From: Hoeflea sp.
Lineage (GTDB): Bacteria > Pseudomonadota > Alphaproteobacteria > Rhizobiales > Rhizobiaceae
Length of the DNA: 64,000 bases
Reading direction: 5' to 3'
NCBI RefSeq assembly: GCF_014359905.1
Contig: NZ_JACIYP010000009.1
Coordinates: forward strand, 24,882 to 88,881
This document shows, piece by piece, positions 42,204 through 51,753 of this stretch. The notes beneath the pieces are model-generated. The model worked only from the letters and a program-made list of their open reading frames with translations, did not search any database and was not told the origin of the DNA. Each line of letters opens with the position of its first letter. Position 1 is the first letter of the stretch. The position numbers and the translations under genes are program-made.

Positions 42204-43075
42204 GCAAGGGGTTCGCCACGCTGACATTCGAACGCCGGGTGGCGGCGCCCGTGGCCACGCTGTGGCAGGCCTGGACTGCGCCTGCCGCGCGCGCGGTCTG
42301 GGCGTCGCCTGCGCCTTCGGTCACCGTCGAATTTCTGGAGGCCGACACCTGTGTCGGCGGCCGCGAGGTGTCGCTGTGCAAGGTGGAGGGTCATCCCGAC
42401 ACGCGCTGCGAGGCCGGATGGCTGGTGTTGCAGCTCGGCACGCTCAGCGTCAACACCGAGGTGATCTCGTCGGAGGGAGCGACGCAATCGGCGGCCCTGG
42501 TGACGGCAGAGTTCTCGGGCGGCGATGACGAGAGCCGGATCGTGGCGACCGTCCAGCTGTCCTCGCTGGCCGAAGACATGGAGGACGGCTACCGCCAGGG
42601 TTTCGGGGCCGGGCTCGACAATCTGGTGGATGTCGCCAAACGCACCATGATCCTCGAACGCGTGATCGCAGCGCCGCGCTCGGTGGTCTGGGGGGCCTGG
42701 CTCAACCCGGAAGCGCTGCCCGGATGGTGGGGACCCGACGGGTTCTCCTGCAACACCAGGCGGATCGATCTCAGGGCGGGCGGCGAATGGGTGTTCGACA
42801 TGATCGGCCCGGATGGGACGGTCTACCCGAACCATCATCTCTATGGCGAGGTCAAGCGCGAGGACAGGATCGGCTATTCGCTGCTCTGGGGCGAGAACGG
42901 GCCCAAGCATGCCGATGCGTGGGTGCTGTTCGAGGATCAGGGCGGCTCGACCAAGGTCACGCTGGGCATGACGTTCAGCTCCGCATCCGAATTCGAGACC
43001 GCCAAAGGCTTCGGGGCGGTGGAGCTCGGCCTTCAGACCCTTGGCAAGCTCGCCCGCTTCATCGGCGCGGCATGA
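42200..43075 (+). CDS. Two-domain SRPBCC/AHSA1 protein
   Basis: 291 residues formed by two AHSA1-type domains in tandem. The second (about 150-291) is clear: LERVIAAPRSVVWGAWLNPE, LPGWWGPDGFSCNTRRIDLR. The first (1-140) is more diverged but keeps FERRVAAPVATLWQAWTAPA and a C-terminal helix DGYRQGFGAGLDNLVDVA. It is the third gene of the ArsR operon. Such a fused pair next to a single-domain paralogue is suggestive of local duplication. Confidence 0.85.
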   Translation: MSKGFATLTFERRVAAPVATLWQAWTAPAARAVWASPAPSVTVEFLEADTCVGGREVSLCKVEGHPDTRCEAGWLVLQLGTLSVNTEVISSEGATQSAALVTAEFSGGDDESRIVATVQLSSLAEDMEDGYRQGFGAGLDNLVDVAKRTMILERVIAAPRSVVWGAWLNPEALPGWWGPDGFSCNTRRIDLRAGGEWVFDMIGPDGTVYPNHHLYGEVKREDRIGYSLLWGENGPKHADAWVLFEDQGGSTKVTLGMTFSSASEFETAKGFGAVELGLQTLGKLARFIGAA

Positions 43076-43181
43076 ACGTCAGGCCCGGCAGGTCGGCGCC
43101 TAGGCCGGCTGGCCGGCATTGACGAGATAGGAGGCGCCGATCAGCGCCGCGCCGGCCGAGCCCGCCAGGCGTGTGTTGCGC

Positions 43182-43877
43182 TTAAGGCTTCGCCGCGTCG
43201 TCCTCGTCGGGCAGTGCGTGGCGCTGCATCAGCGGCAGTTGCATCAGCGTGAAGACGATCGACAGCGGCATGTTGCCCCAGACCTTGAAGGCGATCCAGA
43301 AGTCGGTGGAGAAATTACGCCAGATCACCTCGTTGACCACCGCCATCGCCAGGAAGAACAGGCCCCAGCGCAAGGTGAGGATGCGCCAGCCCTCGGCGTC
43401 GAGCCGGAAGGCGGAATCGAACACGTAGCCGAGAAAGGATTTCCTGAAGAGGAGCCCGCCCAGGAGGATCACGCCGAACATGGTGTTGATGATGGTGGGC
43501 TTGACCTTGATGAAGGTCTCGTCCTGCAGCCACAGCGTCAGCGCGCCGAACACCAGCACGATGACGCCCGAGAGCAGCGGCATGATCGGCAGGGTGCGGG
43601 TCAGCATCCACGAGACGGAGAGCGCGATGGCGGTGGCGATCATGAAACAGGCGGTGCCGACAAAGATCGGCCCGCCGATATCGGAGAGCAACGGCACCCG
43701 CTCGGCAATCCAGGCGCCGCGGGAATTGGCGAAGAAGAACACCACCAGCGGGCCGAGTTCGAGCACCATCTTGAGCAGCGGATTGATGTGCTTGCGCTTG
43801 GGATCGTTGGGGTCCGGTTCGAAGATCTGCAATTCCTGCTCTGCAAGATCGGCATCGGTCTGCTTGCGGTCGCTCAT
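43182..43877 (-). CDS. yciB: YciB/IspZ-family inner-membrane protein (intracellular septation protein A)
   Basis: 231 residues with five or six membrane segments. Family text: [59 protein letters not shown]. YciB links envelope synthesis and cell division in E. coli. It starts at ATG 43877, overlapping the ftsY stop (ATGA). The upstream ~30 residues (acidic, [11 protein letters not shown]) are longer than in E. coli YciB. The 106 bp after its stop contain no gene. Confidence 0.9.
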   Translation of the reverse strand: MSDRKQTDADLAEQELQIFEPDPNDPKRKHINPLLKMVLELGPLVVFFFANSRGAWIAERVPLLSDIGGPIFVGTACFMIATAIALSVSWMLTRTLPIMPLLSGVIVLVFGALTLWLQDETFIKVKPTIINTMFGVILLGGLLFRKSFLGYVFDSAFRLDAEGWRILTLRWGLFFLAMAVVNEVIWRNFSTDFWIAFKVWGNMPLSIVFTLMQLPLMQRHALPDEDDAAKP

Positions 43878-45412
43878 TTCGGCTCTCCGGCGATTGCCGA
43901 GGCGAAATCGGCCGCCTCGAAGGGTTCGAGGTCGTCGATGCCTTCGCCGACACCGATGAAATAGACCGGCAATCTGTGCCGGGCGGCGATGGCGACGAGG
44001 ATGCCGCCGCGCGCGGTGCCGTCGAGCTTGGTCATCACCAGCCCGTTGACGCCGGCGACGTTCTTGAAGATCTCGACCTGGTTGAGCGCATTCTGCCCGG
44101 TGGTGGCGTCGAGCGTCTGCAGCACCGTGTGCGGCGCGTCCGGATCGAGCTTGCCGATGACGCGCACCACCTTGGCGAGCTCGTCCATCAGCTCGGTGCG
44201 GTTCTGCAGCCGTCCGGCGGTGTCGATGATCAGCACGTCGGCGCCGTCGGCGCGCGCGGTCTCGAAGGCCTCGTAGGCAAGACCCGCAGCATCGGCGCCG
44301 AGCTTGGTCGAGACCACTTTCGAGCCGGTGCGCTCGCCCCAGATCTTGAGCTGTTCGATGGCTGCCGCGCGGAACGTGTCGCCGGCGGCAAGCGTCACCT
44401 TGAGCCCGCCGCCGCTCAGCTTGGCGGCGAGCTTGCCGATGGTGGTGGTCTTGCCGGTGCCGTTGACGCCCACCACCAGGATCACATGCGGCTTGTGGCT
44501 GAGGTCCAGCTCCAGCGGCCTGGCCACGGGCCCAAGCACCTTGGCGATCTCGTCGGCCATCACCTTCTGCACGTCGGCCGGCGAAATATCCTTGCCGTAG
44601 CGGCTGGCCGACAGCGCGTCGGTGATCCGCATTGCGGTCTCGACGCCGAGATCGGCCTGCAGCAGCACGTCCTCGAGGTCCTGCAGCGTCTCCTCGTCGA
44701 GCTTGCGCTTGGTGAAGATGCCCGAGATCTGGCCCGTCAGCTGACCCGAGGTGCGCGACAGGCCCTGGCGCAGGCGGCTCCACCAGGTGCCGCGCTCTTC
44801 CGCTGCCGGCGCGACCGCCTGGGCAGCCTCCACCCGTGACACCGTATCGCGAACCACCAGCCGCCGGGGCGCAGGCTCAGGCTCCGGATCGATGGCGGGT
44901 TCAACGGGGCGGTCCGCCAGCGGCGCATCGGGCTCCGGCGCGAGCCCGGGATCGGCGCTCAGCTCCTCGGGCGCCAGCCCATCGTCGGTCTCGCTGTGAT
45001 CGGTCAGGGGTGCCGGGACGTCGTCTTCGGGCGTCGCCGGGATCGGCGGTTCGCCGGCATGCGCCCTGTCGGCCGGTTCGGGCGTCGACTGCGCTTCGCC
45101 GTCGGCCGTTTCCGGGGTGAACTGCATGGCGCCATCGCGCGGGAAGCCCTGGGCCGGGGCCTTGTCTTCCGGTGCGGGCTCTGTCGTTTCGTCAGGCGCG
45201 GGGGCGACGCCCGGATCGGCGGAGAGGTCCTCGGGGTCGGCTCCCTCATCCCGCCCGGTGGGTGCGGGCCCGAGCGGGTGGGTATCGCGGGATGCGGGCT
45301 CCGGGTTCGCTGCCGGCGCCTCGGTCTCGCGCTCCGGTTCCGTCCCCGCGTCGTGCGCTGCTTCCGTGTTTCGCCCGAAGGAGAAGACCTTTTTGATGAA
45401 GTTGAGCGCCAT
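43874..45412 (-). CDS. ftsY: Signal recognition particle receptor FtsY
   Basis: 512 residues. SRP receptor GTPase that docks ribosome-SRP complexes at the membrane. The first ~200 residues are an acidic, Pro/Ala-rich A domain with two similar blocks, [17 protein letters not shown] and [16 protein letters not shown]. The NG domain follows: [65 protein letters not shown]. It follows mtaB by 24 bp and overlaps yciB, giving a dapF-mtaB-ftsY-yciB string. Longer than E. coli FtsY only in the A domain. Confidence 0.96.
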   Translation of the reverse strand: MALNFIKKVFSFGRNTEAAHDAGTEPERETEAPAANPEPASRDTHPLGPAPTGRDEGADPEDLSADPGVAPAPDETTEPAPEDKAPAQGFPRDGAMQFTPETADGEAQSTPEPADRAHAGEPPIPATPEDDVPAPLTDHSETDDGLAPEELSADPGLAPEPDAPLADRPVEPAIDPEPEPAPRRLVVRDTVSRVEAAQAVAPAAEERGTWWSRLRQGLSRTSGQLTGQISGIFTKRKLDEETLQDLEDVLLQADLGVETAMRITDALSASRYGKDISPADVQKVMADEIAKVLGPVARPLELDLSHKPHVILVVGVNGTGKTTTIGKLAAKLSGGGLKVTLAAGDTFRAAAIEQLKIWGERTGSKVVSTKLGADAAGLAYEAFETARADGADVLIIDTAGRLQNRTELMDELAKVVRVIGKLDPDAPHTVLQTLDATTGQNALNQVEIFKNVAGVNGLVMTKLDGTARGGILVAIAARHRLPVYFIGVGEGIDDLEPFEAADFASAIAGEPK

Positions 45413-45436
45413 GCCTGCCTGCCGTTCTTTCTGGGA

Positions 45437-46747
45437 TCAACCCCTGACGAAGGCTGCCGACGGGGTGTCATCCGCAGCCTGTTCGACCAGATCGCCGGTC
45501 AGGTGATTCGTGTCACGTCCGGTCACCCTGATCAAAGCCATCTGGCCCCTTGGCGCATTTTGCGCAACCACCGGGGTGAAATTTTCCGTCCGCGCCAGGC
45601 CGGAGAATTCGACCAGCACCGAATGCGTGCCCGCCGCCCGCGCCATCTTCTCAAGATGCGCGTCCTCGGCCGCGGCGGCCCTTTCCCGAAGCTGTGCTGC
45701 GCGGGCCTTGATCAGGCCGCGGTCGAGCTGCGGCATCCGCGCGGCCGGCGTTCCGGCCCGCGGCGAATAGGGAAACACATGCGTGAACGCGATTCCGCAC
45801 GCGTCGATGATGTCGAGCGAGCGGGCGAACATCTCTTCCGTCTCGGTCGGAAACCCTGCGATGAGGTCGGCGCCGAAGGCAAAGCCGGGCCTGAGGCGCC
45901 GCACGCTCTCGCAGAACCTTATCGCGTCGTCGCGGCCGTGACGGCGCTTCATCCGCTTGAGGATCAGGTCGTCGCCATGCTGCAGCGACAGGTGCAGATG
46001 CGGCATGAAGCGCGGCTCGTTGGCAATCAGGTCCATCAGCGCGGCGTCGACCTCGATCGAATCGATCGACGACAGCCTGAGCCGCCTGAGCGCGGGCACC
46101 TGTTTGAGGATGGTTCCGGCCAGCGTGCCGAGCGTCGGGCGTCCCGGCAGGTCTGCGCCATAGCTGGTGGCGTCGACGCCGGTGATCACCGCCTCCTGGT
46201 AGCCATTGTCGACCAGACGCGCGATCTGGTCGACCACGGCGCCCATCGGCACCGAGCGCGAATTGCCGCGGCCATAGGGGATGACGCAGAAGGTGCAGCG
46301 ATGGTCGCAGCCGTTCTGCACCTGCACGAAGGCGCGGGCGTGGCCGGCGACGGCCTCGATCATCTGCGGCGCGGTCTCGCGCACCGCCATGATGTCGTTG
46401 ACGCGGATCTTCTCGCTTTCGGCCACGCCGAAATCCGGCAGCTTGCTGTAGGTGGAGACGCGGCCCTTCGCCTCATTGCCGATCACCGCGTCAACCTCTT
46501 CCATCCCGGCGAAGGTCTCCGGCTCGGTCTGGGCGGCGCAGCCCGACACCACGATGCGGGCGTGCGGATGGTCGCGCCGGGCGCGGCGGATGGCCTGGCG
46601 CGCCTGGCGCACCGCGTCCGCCGTCACCGCGCAGGTGTTGACCAGCACCGCATTGTTGAGCCCCGCGGTTTCCGCGGCAGAGCGCATGGTCTCGGATTCG
46701 AAGGTGTTGAGCCGGCATCCGAAGGTGAGAACGCGCACGCCGCTCAC
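45437..46747 (-). CDS. mtaB: tRNA t6A37 methylthiotransferase MtaB
   Basis: 436 residues. Radical-SAM enzyme converting t6A37 to ms2t6A in tRNAs. N-terminal UPF0004 domain with cysteines in [22 protein letters not shown] and [11 protein letters not shown]. The radical-SAM cluster is [15 protein letters not shown] (CxxxCxxC). A C-terminal TRAM domain is visible in '[16 protein letters not shown]'. The start is a GTG at 46747 overlapping the dapF stop (GTGA); the longer frame adds 35 residues out of phase with the family. Confidence 0.93.
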   Translation of the reverse strand: MSGVRVLTFGCRLNTFESETMRSAAETAGLNNAVLVNTCAVTADAVRQARQAIRRARRDHPHARIVVSGCAAQTEPETFAGMEEVDAVIGNEAKGRVSTYSKLPDFGVAESEKIRVNDIMAVRETAPQMIEAVAGHARAFVQVQNGCDHRCTFCVIPYGRGNSRSVPMGAVVDQIARLVDNGYQEAVITGVDATSYGADLPGRPTLGTLAGTILKQVPALRRLRLSSIDSIEVDAALMDLIANEPRFMPHLHLSLQHGDDLILKRMKRRHGRDDAIRFCESVRRLRPGFAFGADLIAGFPTETEEMFARSLDIIDACGIAFTHVFPYSPRAGTPAARMPQLDRGLIKARAAQLRERAAAAEDAHLEKMARAAGTHSVLVEFSGLARTENFTPVVAQNAPRGQMALIRVTGRDTNHLTGDLVEQAADDTPSAAFVRG

Positions 46748-47622
46748 GCGGCCGCCTCGTCGGCCTGCCACTCTCCGCTCAGCGGATCGACGGAGCCCGA
46801 AAACTCCCACTCGGCCGGTCCGGTCATGATCACATGGTCGTCGCCGCGCCACTCGATCTGGAGCGGGCCGCCCGGCACGTTGACGGTGACGTCGCGGCCC
46901 GTCCGCCCGGTCCGCGCCGCCGAGACCGCCGCCGCGCAGGCCGCCGAGCCGCAGGCGCGGGTGAGGCCCGTGCCGCGCTCCCAGGTCCTCAGATCGAGCG
47001 TATGATCGTCGATCACCCGCGCGATCGAGATATTGGCGCGCTCGGGAAAGATCGGATGGTTTTCCAGAAGCGGCCCGAAACGTTCGAGATCATGGCTCCA
47101 GACATCGTCCTTGACCCAGAACACCGCATGCGGATTGCCCATCGACATCACCGAGGGCGAATGCAGCAGCGGCGCGTCGATCGGGCCGATCTGCAGTTCG
47201 ATGCGCGAGGTGTCGTAGAATTCCTCCGCCAGCGGGATCCTGTCCCAGGCGAATTCCGGCCGGCCCATGTCGACCGATATCAGCCCGTCCTCATGCTCCC
47301 GGGCTGTGAGAATTCCCGCCAGCGTCTTGAAGGTGAAGCTTTTCTGCCCGGTTTCCGACGACAGCGCCTGCACCACGCAGCGCGTGCCGTTGCCGCAGGC
47401 CTGGGCGCGGGACCCGTCTCGGTTCAGGATATCGATACGGTAATCGACGCCGTCGATCTCGGTGTCGTGGATCGCCATGATCTGGTCGAATCCGGTCCTG
47501 CCGCCGCGGGCGAGCTTGATCGCTGCCTCGGGCGTCACGGCGTCCGGCCGGCCACGCATGTCGATCACGACAATGTCGTTGCCCAGTCCGTTCATCTTGG
47601 CGAAAGGAACCATCGATCCCAT
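46744..47622 (-). CDS. dapF: Diaminopimelate epimerase
   Basis: 292 residues. Converts LL- to meso-diaminopimelate for lysine and peptidoglycan. The two catalytic cysteines are in [13 protein letters not shown] (about residue 77) and [14 protein letters not shown] (about 227); [15 protein letters not shown] begins the fold. Start at ATG 47622 is used, but the ATG at 47613 (MVPFAKMNG) is also possible. It leads the mtaB-ftsY-yciB string. Confidence 0.95.
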   Translation of the reverse strand: MGSMVPFAKMNGLGNDIVVIDMRGRPDAVTPEAAIKLARGGRTGFDQIMAIHDTEIDGVDYRIDILNRDGSRAQACGNGTRCVVQALSSETGQKSFTFKTLAGILTAREHEDGLISVDMGRPEFAWDRIPLAEEFYDTSRIELQIGPIDAPLLHSPSVMSMGNPHAVFWVKDDVWSHDLERFGPLLENHPIFPERANISIARVIDDHTLDLRTWERGTGLTRACGSAACAAAVSAARTGRTGRDVTVNVPGGPLQIEWRGDDHVIMTGPAEWEFSGSVDPLSGEWQADEAAA

Positions 47623-47691
47623 AGTACAAACCCGTCCAGTTTCAGGGCCTATATGGCGGAAAACCCGCGCAATTACCAGTGCCGGCGCATC

Positions 47692-48771
47692 TCACGCCAC
47701 GTCCGGCGCCTGCCAGACCTCGCCCGGATGCAACGGCCGGAACCGCTCCGGCGCAACGCCCTTCTTGGCGAGCGCGGCCTCGAGCACTTGCCTGGGCGCG
47801 TCGCGGCCTTCATTGGTGAGCCGAAACGTGCCCCAATGATGCCCCAGCGCATAGTCCGCGCCCGACAGCAGGAACCCTTCAACGGCTTCCTGAGGGTTCT
47901 GGTGCTGGTCCTTCATGAACCAGCGCGGCTCATAGGCGCCGACCGGCAGGATCGCGGCGCGGAACTTGCCGTGGCGGTCGCGGGCATTCCGGTAGGGCCG
48001 GCCCTGGTCGAAGCCGGTGTCGCCGATATGCAGGATCTTGCCGCCCGGCGTCTCGATCACGAAGGCCGCCCACAGCGCCATCGAGCGGTCGTTCATGCCG
48101 CGCGCCGACCAGTGGTGGCAGGGCTCGAAATGGATCGTCGCCGGGCCCGACTCGATCGCCTGGCCCCAGTCGCCGGTCATCACCCGCATGGCGGGCGCAT
48201 GGTGCTTGATGATGGTGTCATTGCCGAGCGGCGTGATCACCAGCGGGTCATGCGCCTGCATCAGCCGCGCCAGCGTCACCAGATCGAGATGGTCGTAATG
48301 ATTGTGGCTGAGCAGCACCAGGTCGATCTTCGGCAGATCCTCGAATGCGACGCCCGGATCCGTGTACCGTTTCGGGCCGGCGAAACCCACGGGACTCGCC
48401 CGCTCCGACCAGACCGGGTCTGTCAGGATGTTGAGCCCCGCGGTCTGGATCAGCAGCGTCGCATGGCCGACCATGGTGATCTGCAGCGCACCGCCCTCGA
48501 CCCGCGCATCGGGCCTGGCCGGCCCGTGCCGGCTTTCGACCGATGCCGGCCAGGGGGTTTTGCCGCCGCCAAGCTGCCATTTGATGAGATCCGAAAAGCC
48601 CTTGGGCGCGGATCCGTCCGGATTGAAGAACCGGGTCCCGTCGAAATGATCGCTCACCGGACCGGAATGATACGGATTGTTGGCACGTGCCAAAGCCATG
48701 GCGCTCCCCGACGCGCCGAGACCTGCCAGGCTGGCCAGCGCTGAAAACCTGAGAAAGGATCGGCGTTTCAT
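47692..48771 (-). CDS. Metallo-beta-lactamase-fold hydrolase, Tat-exported
   Basis: 359 residues. Begins MKRRSFLRFSALASLAGLGA, a twin-arginine signal (RRSFLRF). The hydrolase domain has ITMVGHATLLIQTAG, LLSHNHYDHLDL (HxHxDH metal motif) near residue 159, FEPCHHWSARG and HIGDTGFD. The layout resembles NAPE-PLD/UlaG-like lactonases acting on phospholipids or N-acyl amides; the substrate is unproven. It ends 69 bp from dapF on the same strand but is probably separate. The Tat signal fits folding with bound metal before export. Confidence 0.87.
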   Translation of the reverse strand: MKRRSFLRFSALASLAGLGASGSAMALARANNPYHSGPVSDHFDGTRFFNPDGSAPKGFSDLIKWQLGGGKTPWPASVESRHGPARPDARVEGGALQITMVGHATLLIQTAGLNILTDPVWSERASPVGFAGPKRYTDPGVAFEDLPKIDLVLLSHNHYDHLDLVTLARLMQAHDPLVITPLGNDTIIKHHAPAMRVMTGDWGQAIESGPATIHFEPCHHWSARGMNDRSMALWAAFVIETPGGKILHIGDTGFDQGRPYRNARDRHGKFRAAILPVGAYEPRWFMKDQHQNPQEAVEGFLLSGADYALGHHWGTFRLTNEGRDAPRQVLEAALAKKGVAPERFRPLHPGEVWQAPDVA

Positions 48772-49216
48772 CCGTCATGATATGGGGGCGAGCCCGGGAG
48801 GATCAAGTGACAAGGCTTACGGAGCCGCCGCCTGCGCCAGGCGCCCGGCCGTCAGGCCAAAGCCGCCACCGGGCTGCGGTGACCGGGCCATGGTTGCGCA
48901 AATGCGATCGCTGTCCTGATCGGCGGCCTCGCCTTCGCCTCGGCACGGCACGGGAATGTCGCCGCCCTGCGGGCCGGTCTGTGTCGGGCGCGTTCCCGCG
49001 CCGCACCAGATCACCGGCAATACCAGATCACCGGCAATATATGTCGGGCGCATGGAAAAGCTTCGTTAGGAAAACTTGCGTATTGATGCATGCAAGATGC
49101 CCGGACAGCGGGCGCCAGGAAAACCGCTTTCGGGCTGACGTTTCGAAACCGATGGAATCCATCCGTTTCGGTCAGACCAACGGGCACGCTCTGCCCGATT
49201 GCTTGAAGGACTGACG
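48772..49216. other. Intergenic region with tandem 17-mers and a dispersed palindrome
   Basis: 445 bp without a supportable gene. It contains a perfect tandem duplication of the 17-mer CCAGATCACCGGCAATA (49006-49022, 49023-49039), followed and preceded by GTCGGGCGC-like text, and copy 2 of the sucA-leader palindromic repeat (49132-49179). Promoters of the metallo-hydrolase (minus) and GGDEF gene (plus) should lie here. Confidence 0.6.
49132..49179 (+). repeat. Dispersed palindromic repeat, copy 2 (upstream of the GGDEF gene)
   Basis: 48 bp beginning GGGCTGACGTTTCGAAAC, with the core CCGATGG-AAT-CCATCCG and ending CGGTCAGACCA. Nearly identical in both flanks to copy 1 at 19077-19123 (minus strand). 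The stem of the palindrome varies in a compensating way (CAG/CTG versus CCG/CCG), as expected for a structured element. Confidence 0.7.
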
Positions 49217-50884
49217 ATGAGTGTTTCCCTCCCGATCCTGCTTGTGATCGCGCTGCTCGCGGTTCTTGTGATCGGACGAATCATCGCCTCGCCGGAAGCC
49301 CCGGGGCGCATAGCCTTCGGGTTGGCGGCGGTGGCATCGATCTGGTGGATCGCCATGGTGATGCTTCGCTTCAACAGTGTGGAGCTGTCGGACAAGATCC
49401 TGTTCAGCTGGCTCGCCTGGTTCGGCATCGTTGCGACACCGCTCTTCTGGTCGGCAGGCGTTCTCGACCATGCCGGTTTCAGTCAGGTCACAAGACGCCT
49501 GCCAATCACCATCATGCTCACAATCAGTGGGCTTGCGGGTCTTGCCGCGCTGACGGATGCCTATCATCAATGGATCTACACCGGCATCATCAACGAAGAC
49601 CGTCCGAGCTTTTCGCACGGATGGCTGTTTTACGTGCTGATGGGGGGCATGTATCTTTTCATGCTGCTTGCCTGCCTGCTGTCGATTTCGCAATTGAAGC
49701 GCGCCTCCCGACTGCACAGGCGTCAGATGCTGGCACTCCTGGTCGCGACCTGTGTGCCGTGGGGATGCAATGCGGCCTTTATCCTGTTCGAGTTTAGGCT
49801 TTTCGACGATGACCCGACGCCCTTCGCCTTCAGCGCGACCGTGCTGGCCGTGCTTTTCGCGCAGCATCGCGGAAAGCTGTTCATCGCCCCGCCGATCGCC
49901 CGCGACATCATCTTCTCGATCCTGCGGGACCCGATCGTCGTGCTTGAGCCGAGCGGCCTGGTTCTCGAGACCAATCCCGCGGCGGAGAAGCTGCCCGGCT
50001 TCAGCGCCGAAACCGTCGGCTCGAAGCTCCCGTCTTCCCACCCGCTGATGGCTTTCGTCGCAGAAGATACGCTGACCGAAACCAGGAAGCCGATCATTCA
50101 CTTCGAGGCCATGAAAAAGACCTTCGAGGTGTCCACCCAGCCGCTGGAGCACTGGGGCCGGCGCGGCAATGTGATGATGGTGCTGCGCGACGTCACCGCC
50201 CGCGAGGCCGCGCAGAAAAGTCTTTCGGATGCCGGCGAAGCGCTGAAACTGCGCCTTGAGGAAAATCTGCGTCTGCAGGAACAGCTGGAACAGCAGGCCT
50301 TTCAAGATCACCTGACCGGTCTTTTCAATCGCCGTCACGCCAGCACCGTCATCCCGCCGATGATTGCCAACGCCAGCGAAGACGCGCCGCTAGCGCTGAT
50401 CATCGTGGATCTCGATTACTTCAAGCAGGTCAACGACCGGTACGGGCACGATGTCGGAGACAAGGTGCTGTCGGTTTTTGCCTCGATCCTCCGCGACAGC
50501 CTGCACGGCGCGGACATGGCGTTCCGGTATGGCGGCGAGGAATTCTTCGTGGTGTTGCCGGCCACCACCCGCGATCAGGCGCTCGACCGTTGCGCCAGGT
50601 TGCGCAGCGCCCTCGCCACCCACTCCATTGACGAACTGAAGGATTTCGCATTGTCCTTCTCGGCCGGCATTGCCCTGGCCCCCCAGGCCGGAACGTCGCT
50701 CGCGGCATGCGCCAAGGCGGCGGATATTGCGCTTTACCGGGCCAAGATTTCCGGGCGCAACACCGACATCGTCTGGGGTGAGCATCTGGACGGAATAGTC
50801 CGGGAAGGGACTGTCCCCCAGGACAATGCAGCCGACCACGGCGACCCCGGGGCCAGGCCAGCCCATGGCGCCGTGTCGCCCTGA
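49217..50884 (+). CDS. Membrane GGDEF-domain protein (putative diguanylate cyclase) with PAS domain
   Basis: 555 residues. About seven hydrophobic helices (1-225) form a His-kinase-like 7TM sensor domain; a PAS-like domain (~230-335: ILRDPIVVLEPSGLVLETNP), a short coiled coil (LRLEENLRLQEQLEQQ), then a GGDEF domain with DHLTGLFNRRHAS and the active loop YGGEEFFVVL. The GGEEF signature supports c-di-GMP synthesis. The usual inhibitory-site RxxD upstream reads HGAD, so product inhibition may be lost. The tail after residue ~530 is short and low-complexity. Start ATG 49217 has GAAGGA before it. The sensed signal is unknown. Confidence 0.9.
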   Translation: MSVSLPILLVIALLAVLVIGRIIASPEAPGRIAFGLAAVASIWWIAMVMLRFNSVELSDKILFSWLAWFGIVATPLFWSAGVLDHAGFSQVTRRLPITIMLTISGLAGLAALTDAYHQWIYTGIINEDRPSFSHGWLFYVLMGGMYLFMLLACLLSISQLKRASRLHRRQMLALLVATCVPWGCNAAFILFEFRLFDDDPTPFAFSATVLAVLFAQHRGKLFIAPPIARDIIFSILRDPIVVLEPSGLVLETNPAAEKLPGFSAETVGSKLPSSHPLMAFVAEDTLTETRKPIIHFEAMKKTFEVSTQPLEHWGRRGNVMMVLRDVTAREAAQKSLSDAGEALKLRLEENLRLQEQLEQQAFQDHLTGLFNRRHASTVIPPMIANASEDAPLALIIVDLDYFKQVNDRYGHDVGDKVLSVFASILRDSLHGADMAFRYGGEEFFVVLPATTRDQALDRCARLRSALATHSIDELKDFALSFSAGIALAPQAGTSLAACAKAADIALYRAKISGRNTDIVWGEHLDGIVREGTVPQDNAADHGDPGARPAHGAVSP

Positions 50885-51006
50885 CCCGGAGGTTCGCGCC
50901 GAACCCGAAAAGGCTGGCGATCATGCCGCGGCTGGAGACGAAGCTCTGGCATTGCCGTTTTCAAGGCGGCTGAAAAACCAAGCCGCGCGCCAAGAAAAGC
51001 CCTTGC

Positions 51007-51020
51007 ATTTGCATGCAAAT
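51007..51020. promoter_or_regulatory. 14-bp palindrome ATTTGCATGCAAAT upstream of the TPP riboswitch
   Basis: Perfect palindrome 15-20 bp ahead of the riboswitch, overlapping a possible -35-like TTGCAT (51003-51008) with TTGAAT at 51025-51030. It may be a regulator site or part of the promoter. Uncertain. Confidence 0.3.
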
Positions 51021-51034
51021 CCTGTTGAATGCGC

Positions 51035-51130
51035 CTCACCACAGGGGTGCCGCGTAGAGCCGCGGCTGAGATGCGGGCGCCATGCCCACGGACCCTCGAA
51101 GCTGATCTGGATAATGCCAGCGTAGCAAGG
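51035..51130 (+). promoter_or_regulatory. TPP (THI-element) riboswitch
   Basis: The conserved TPP aptamer parts are present in order: ACAGGGGTGC, GGCTGAGATGC, GACCCTCGAAGCTGATCTGG and ATAATGCCAGCGTAGCAAGG. The last block runs into the AAGGAGG ribosome site (51127-51133) of the YkoF-like gene, so thiamine diphosphate should hide the site and lower translation of the operon. Confidence 0.92.
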
Positions 51131-51140
51131 AGGAACCACG

Positions 51141-51749
51141 ATGTTCGCAGGCGCGCAAGTTTCCCTTTACCCCATGACCGACGGGTTCGTGGATGTCATC
51201 CTGTCGTCGCTTTCGGCGCTCGATCCCTACCGGGAGCGGCTCAGGATCGAGACCGACGATCTCTCCACGCTGATTGTCGGCCCGCCGGAAGTGCTGTTCC
51301 CGGGCTTGCGCGATCTCTATGTGGCCGCGGCCGCGTCCCGGCAGCATGTGGTGCTGCGCGCGACCCTCTCACGCGGCTGTCCCGGCGAGCCGGACGATCC
51401 GATCTGCCACACCGGCGCACTCGCCAATCCATCCGAAACGCTCGAAAGCCGCCAGGCAGGCGCCCTTGCCGCGCTGGCCGAAGCGCCTGTGACGGGCGAA
51501 GAGGCGCGGGCGCAGTTCTCGCTTTACGTGATGGGCGCGGGCGACCACATGGCCGAGATCATGGGCTGCATCGACTTTCTCAAGTCAAGCGGCACGTTCG
51601 ACCGGTCGAAGAATTTCTGCACCCGGCTCAAGGGCGATTCGGGCGCCGTGTTCGCCACCCTGCAGGAAGCCTTCTGCCGCTTCGGCCCGCCCGAGGGCCA
51701 CGTCACCATCGACCTGACGGTCTCCGCCAACAGCCCCTCGATCCGCTGA
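51141..51749 (+). CDS. ykoF: YkoF-family thiamine/HMP-binding protein
   Basis: 202 residues. YkoF-type fold made of two similar ACT-like halves: residues 1-95 (AGAQVSLYPMTDGFVDVILS) and ~115-200 (ARAQFSLYVMGAGDHMAEIM), both beginning with the '(A/G)AQ(V/F)SLY.M' pattern. Bacillus YkoF binds thiamine and the HMP moiety. It directly follows the TPP riboswitch and leads the ABC importer genes, which makes a role in thiamine-precursor uptake strong. The strain may lack part of HMP synthesis or salvage it. Confidence 0.9.
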   Translation: MFAGAQVSLYPMTDGFVDVILSSLSALDPYRERLRIETDDLSTLIVGPPEVLFPGLRDLYVAAAASRQHVVLRATLSRGCPGEPDDPICHTGALANPSETLESRQAGALAALAEAPVTGEEARAQFSLYVMGAGDHMAEIMGCIDFLKSSGTFDRSKNFCTRLKGDSGAVFATLQEAFCRFGPPEGHVTIDLTVSANSPSIR

Positions 51750-51753
51750 TCCC

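Noticed and set aside
43085..43181. Short open stretch after yciB (RLAGSAGAALIGASYLVNAG)
   Set aside because: No start codon in frame and only ~30 residues; may be a gene remnant but cannot be supported.
43182..44783. 533-codon frame apparently fusing ftsY and yciB regions
   Set aside because: Only its last 231 residues are real (yciB from ATG 43877); the rest is ftsY read out of phase.
48817..49053. 78-codon minus-strand frame in the GGDEF upstream gap
   Set aside because: Contains the tandem 17-mers, no ribosome site and no recognisable protein pattern.
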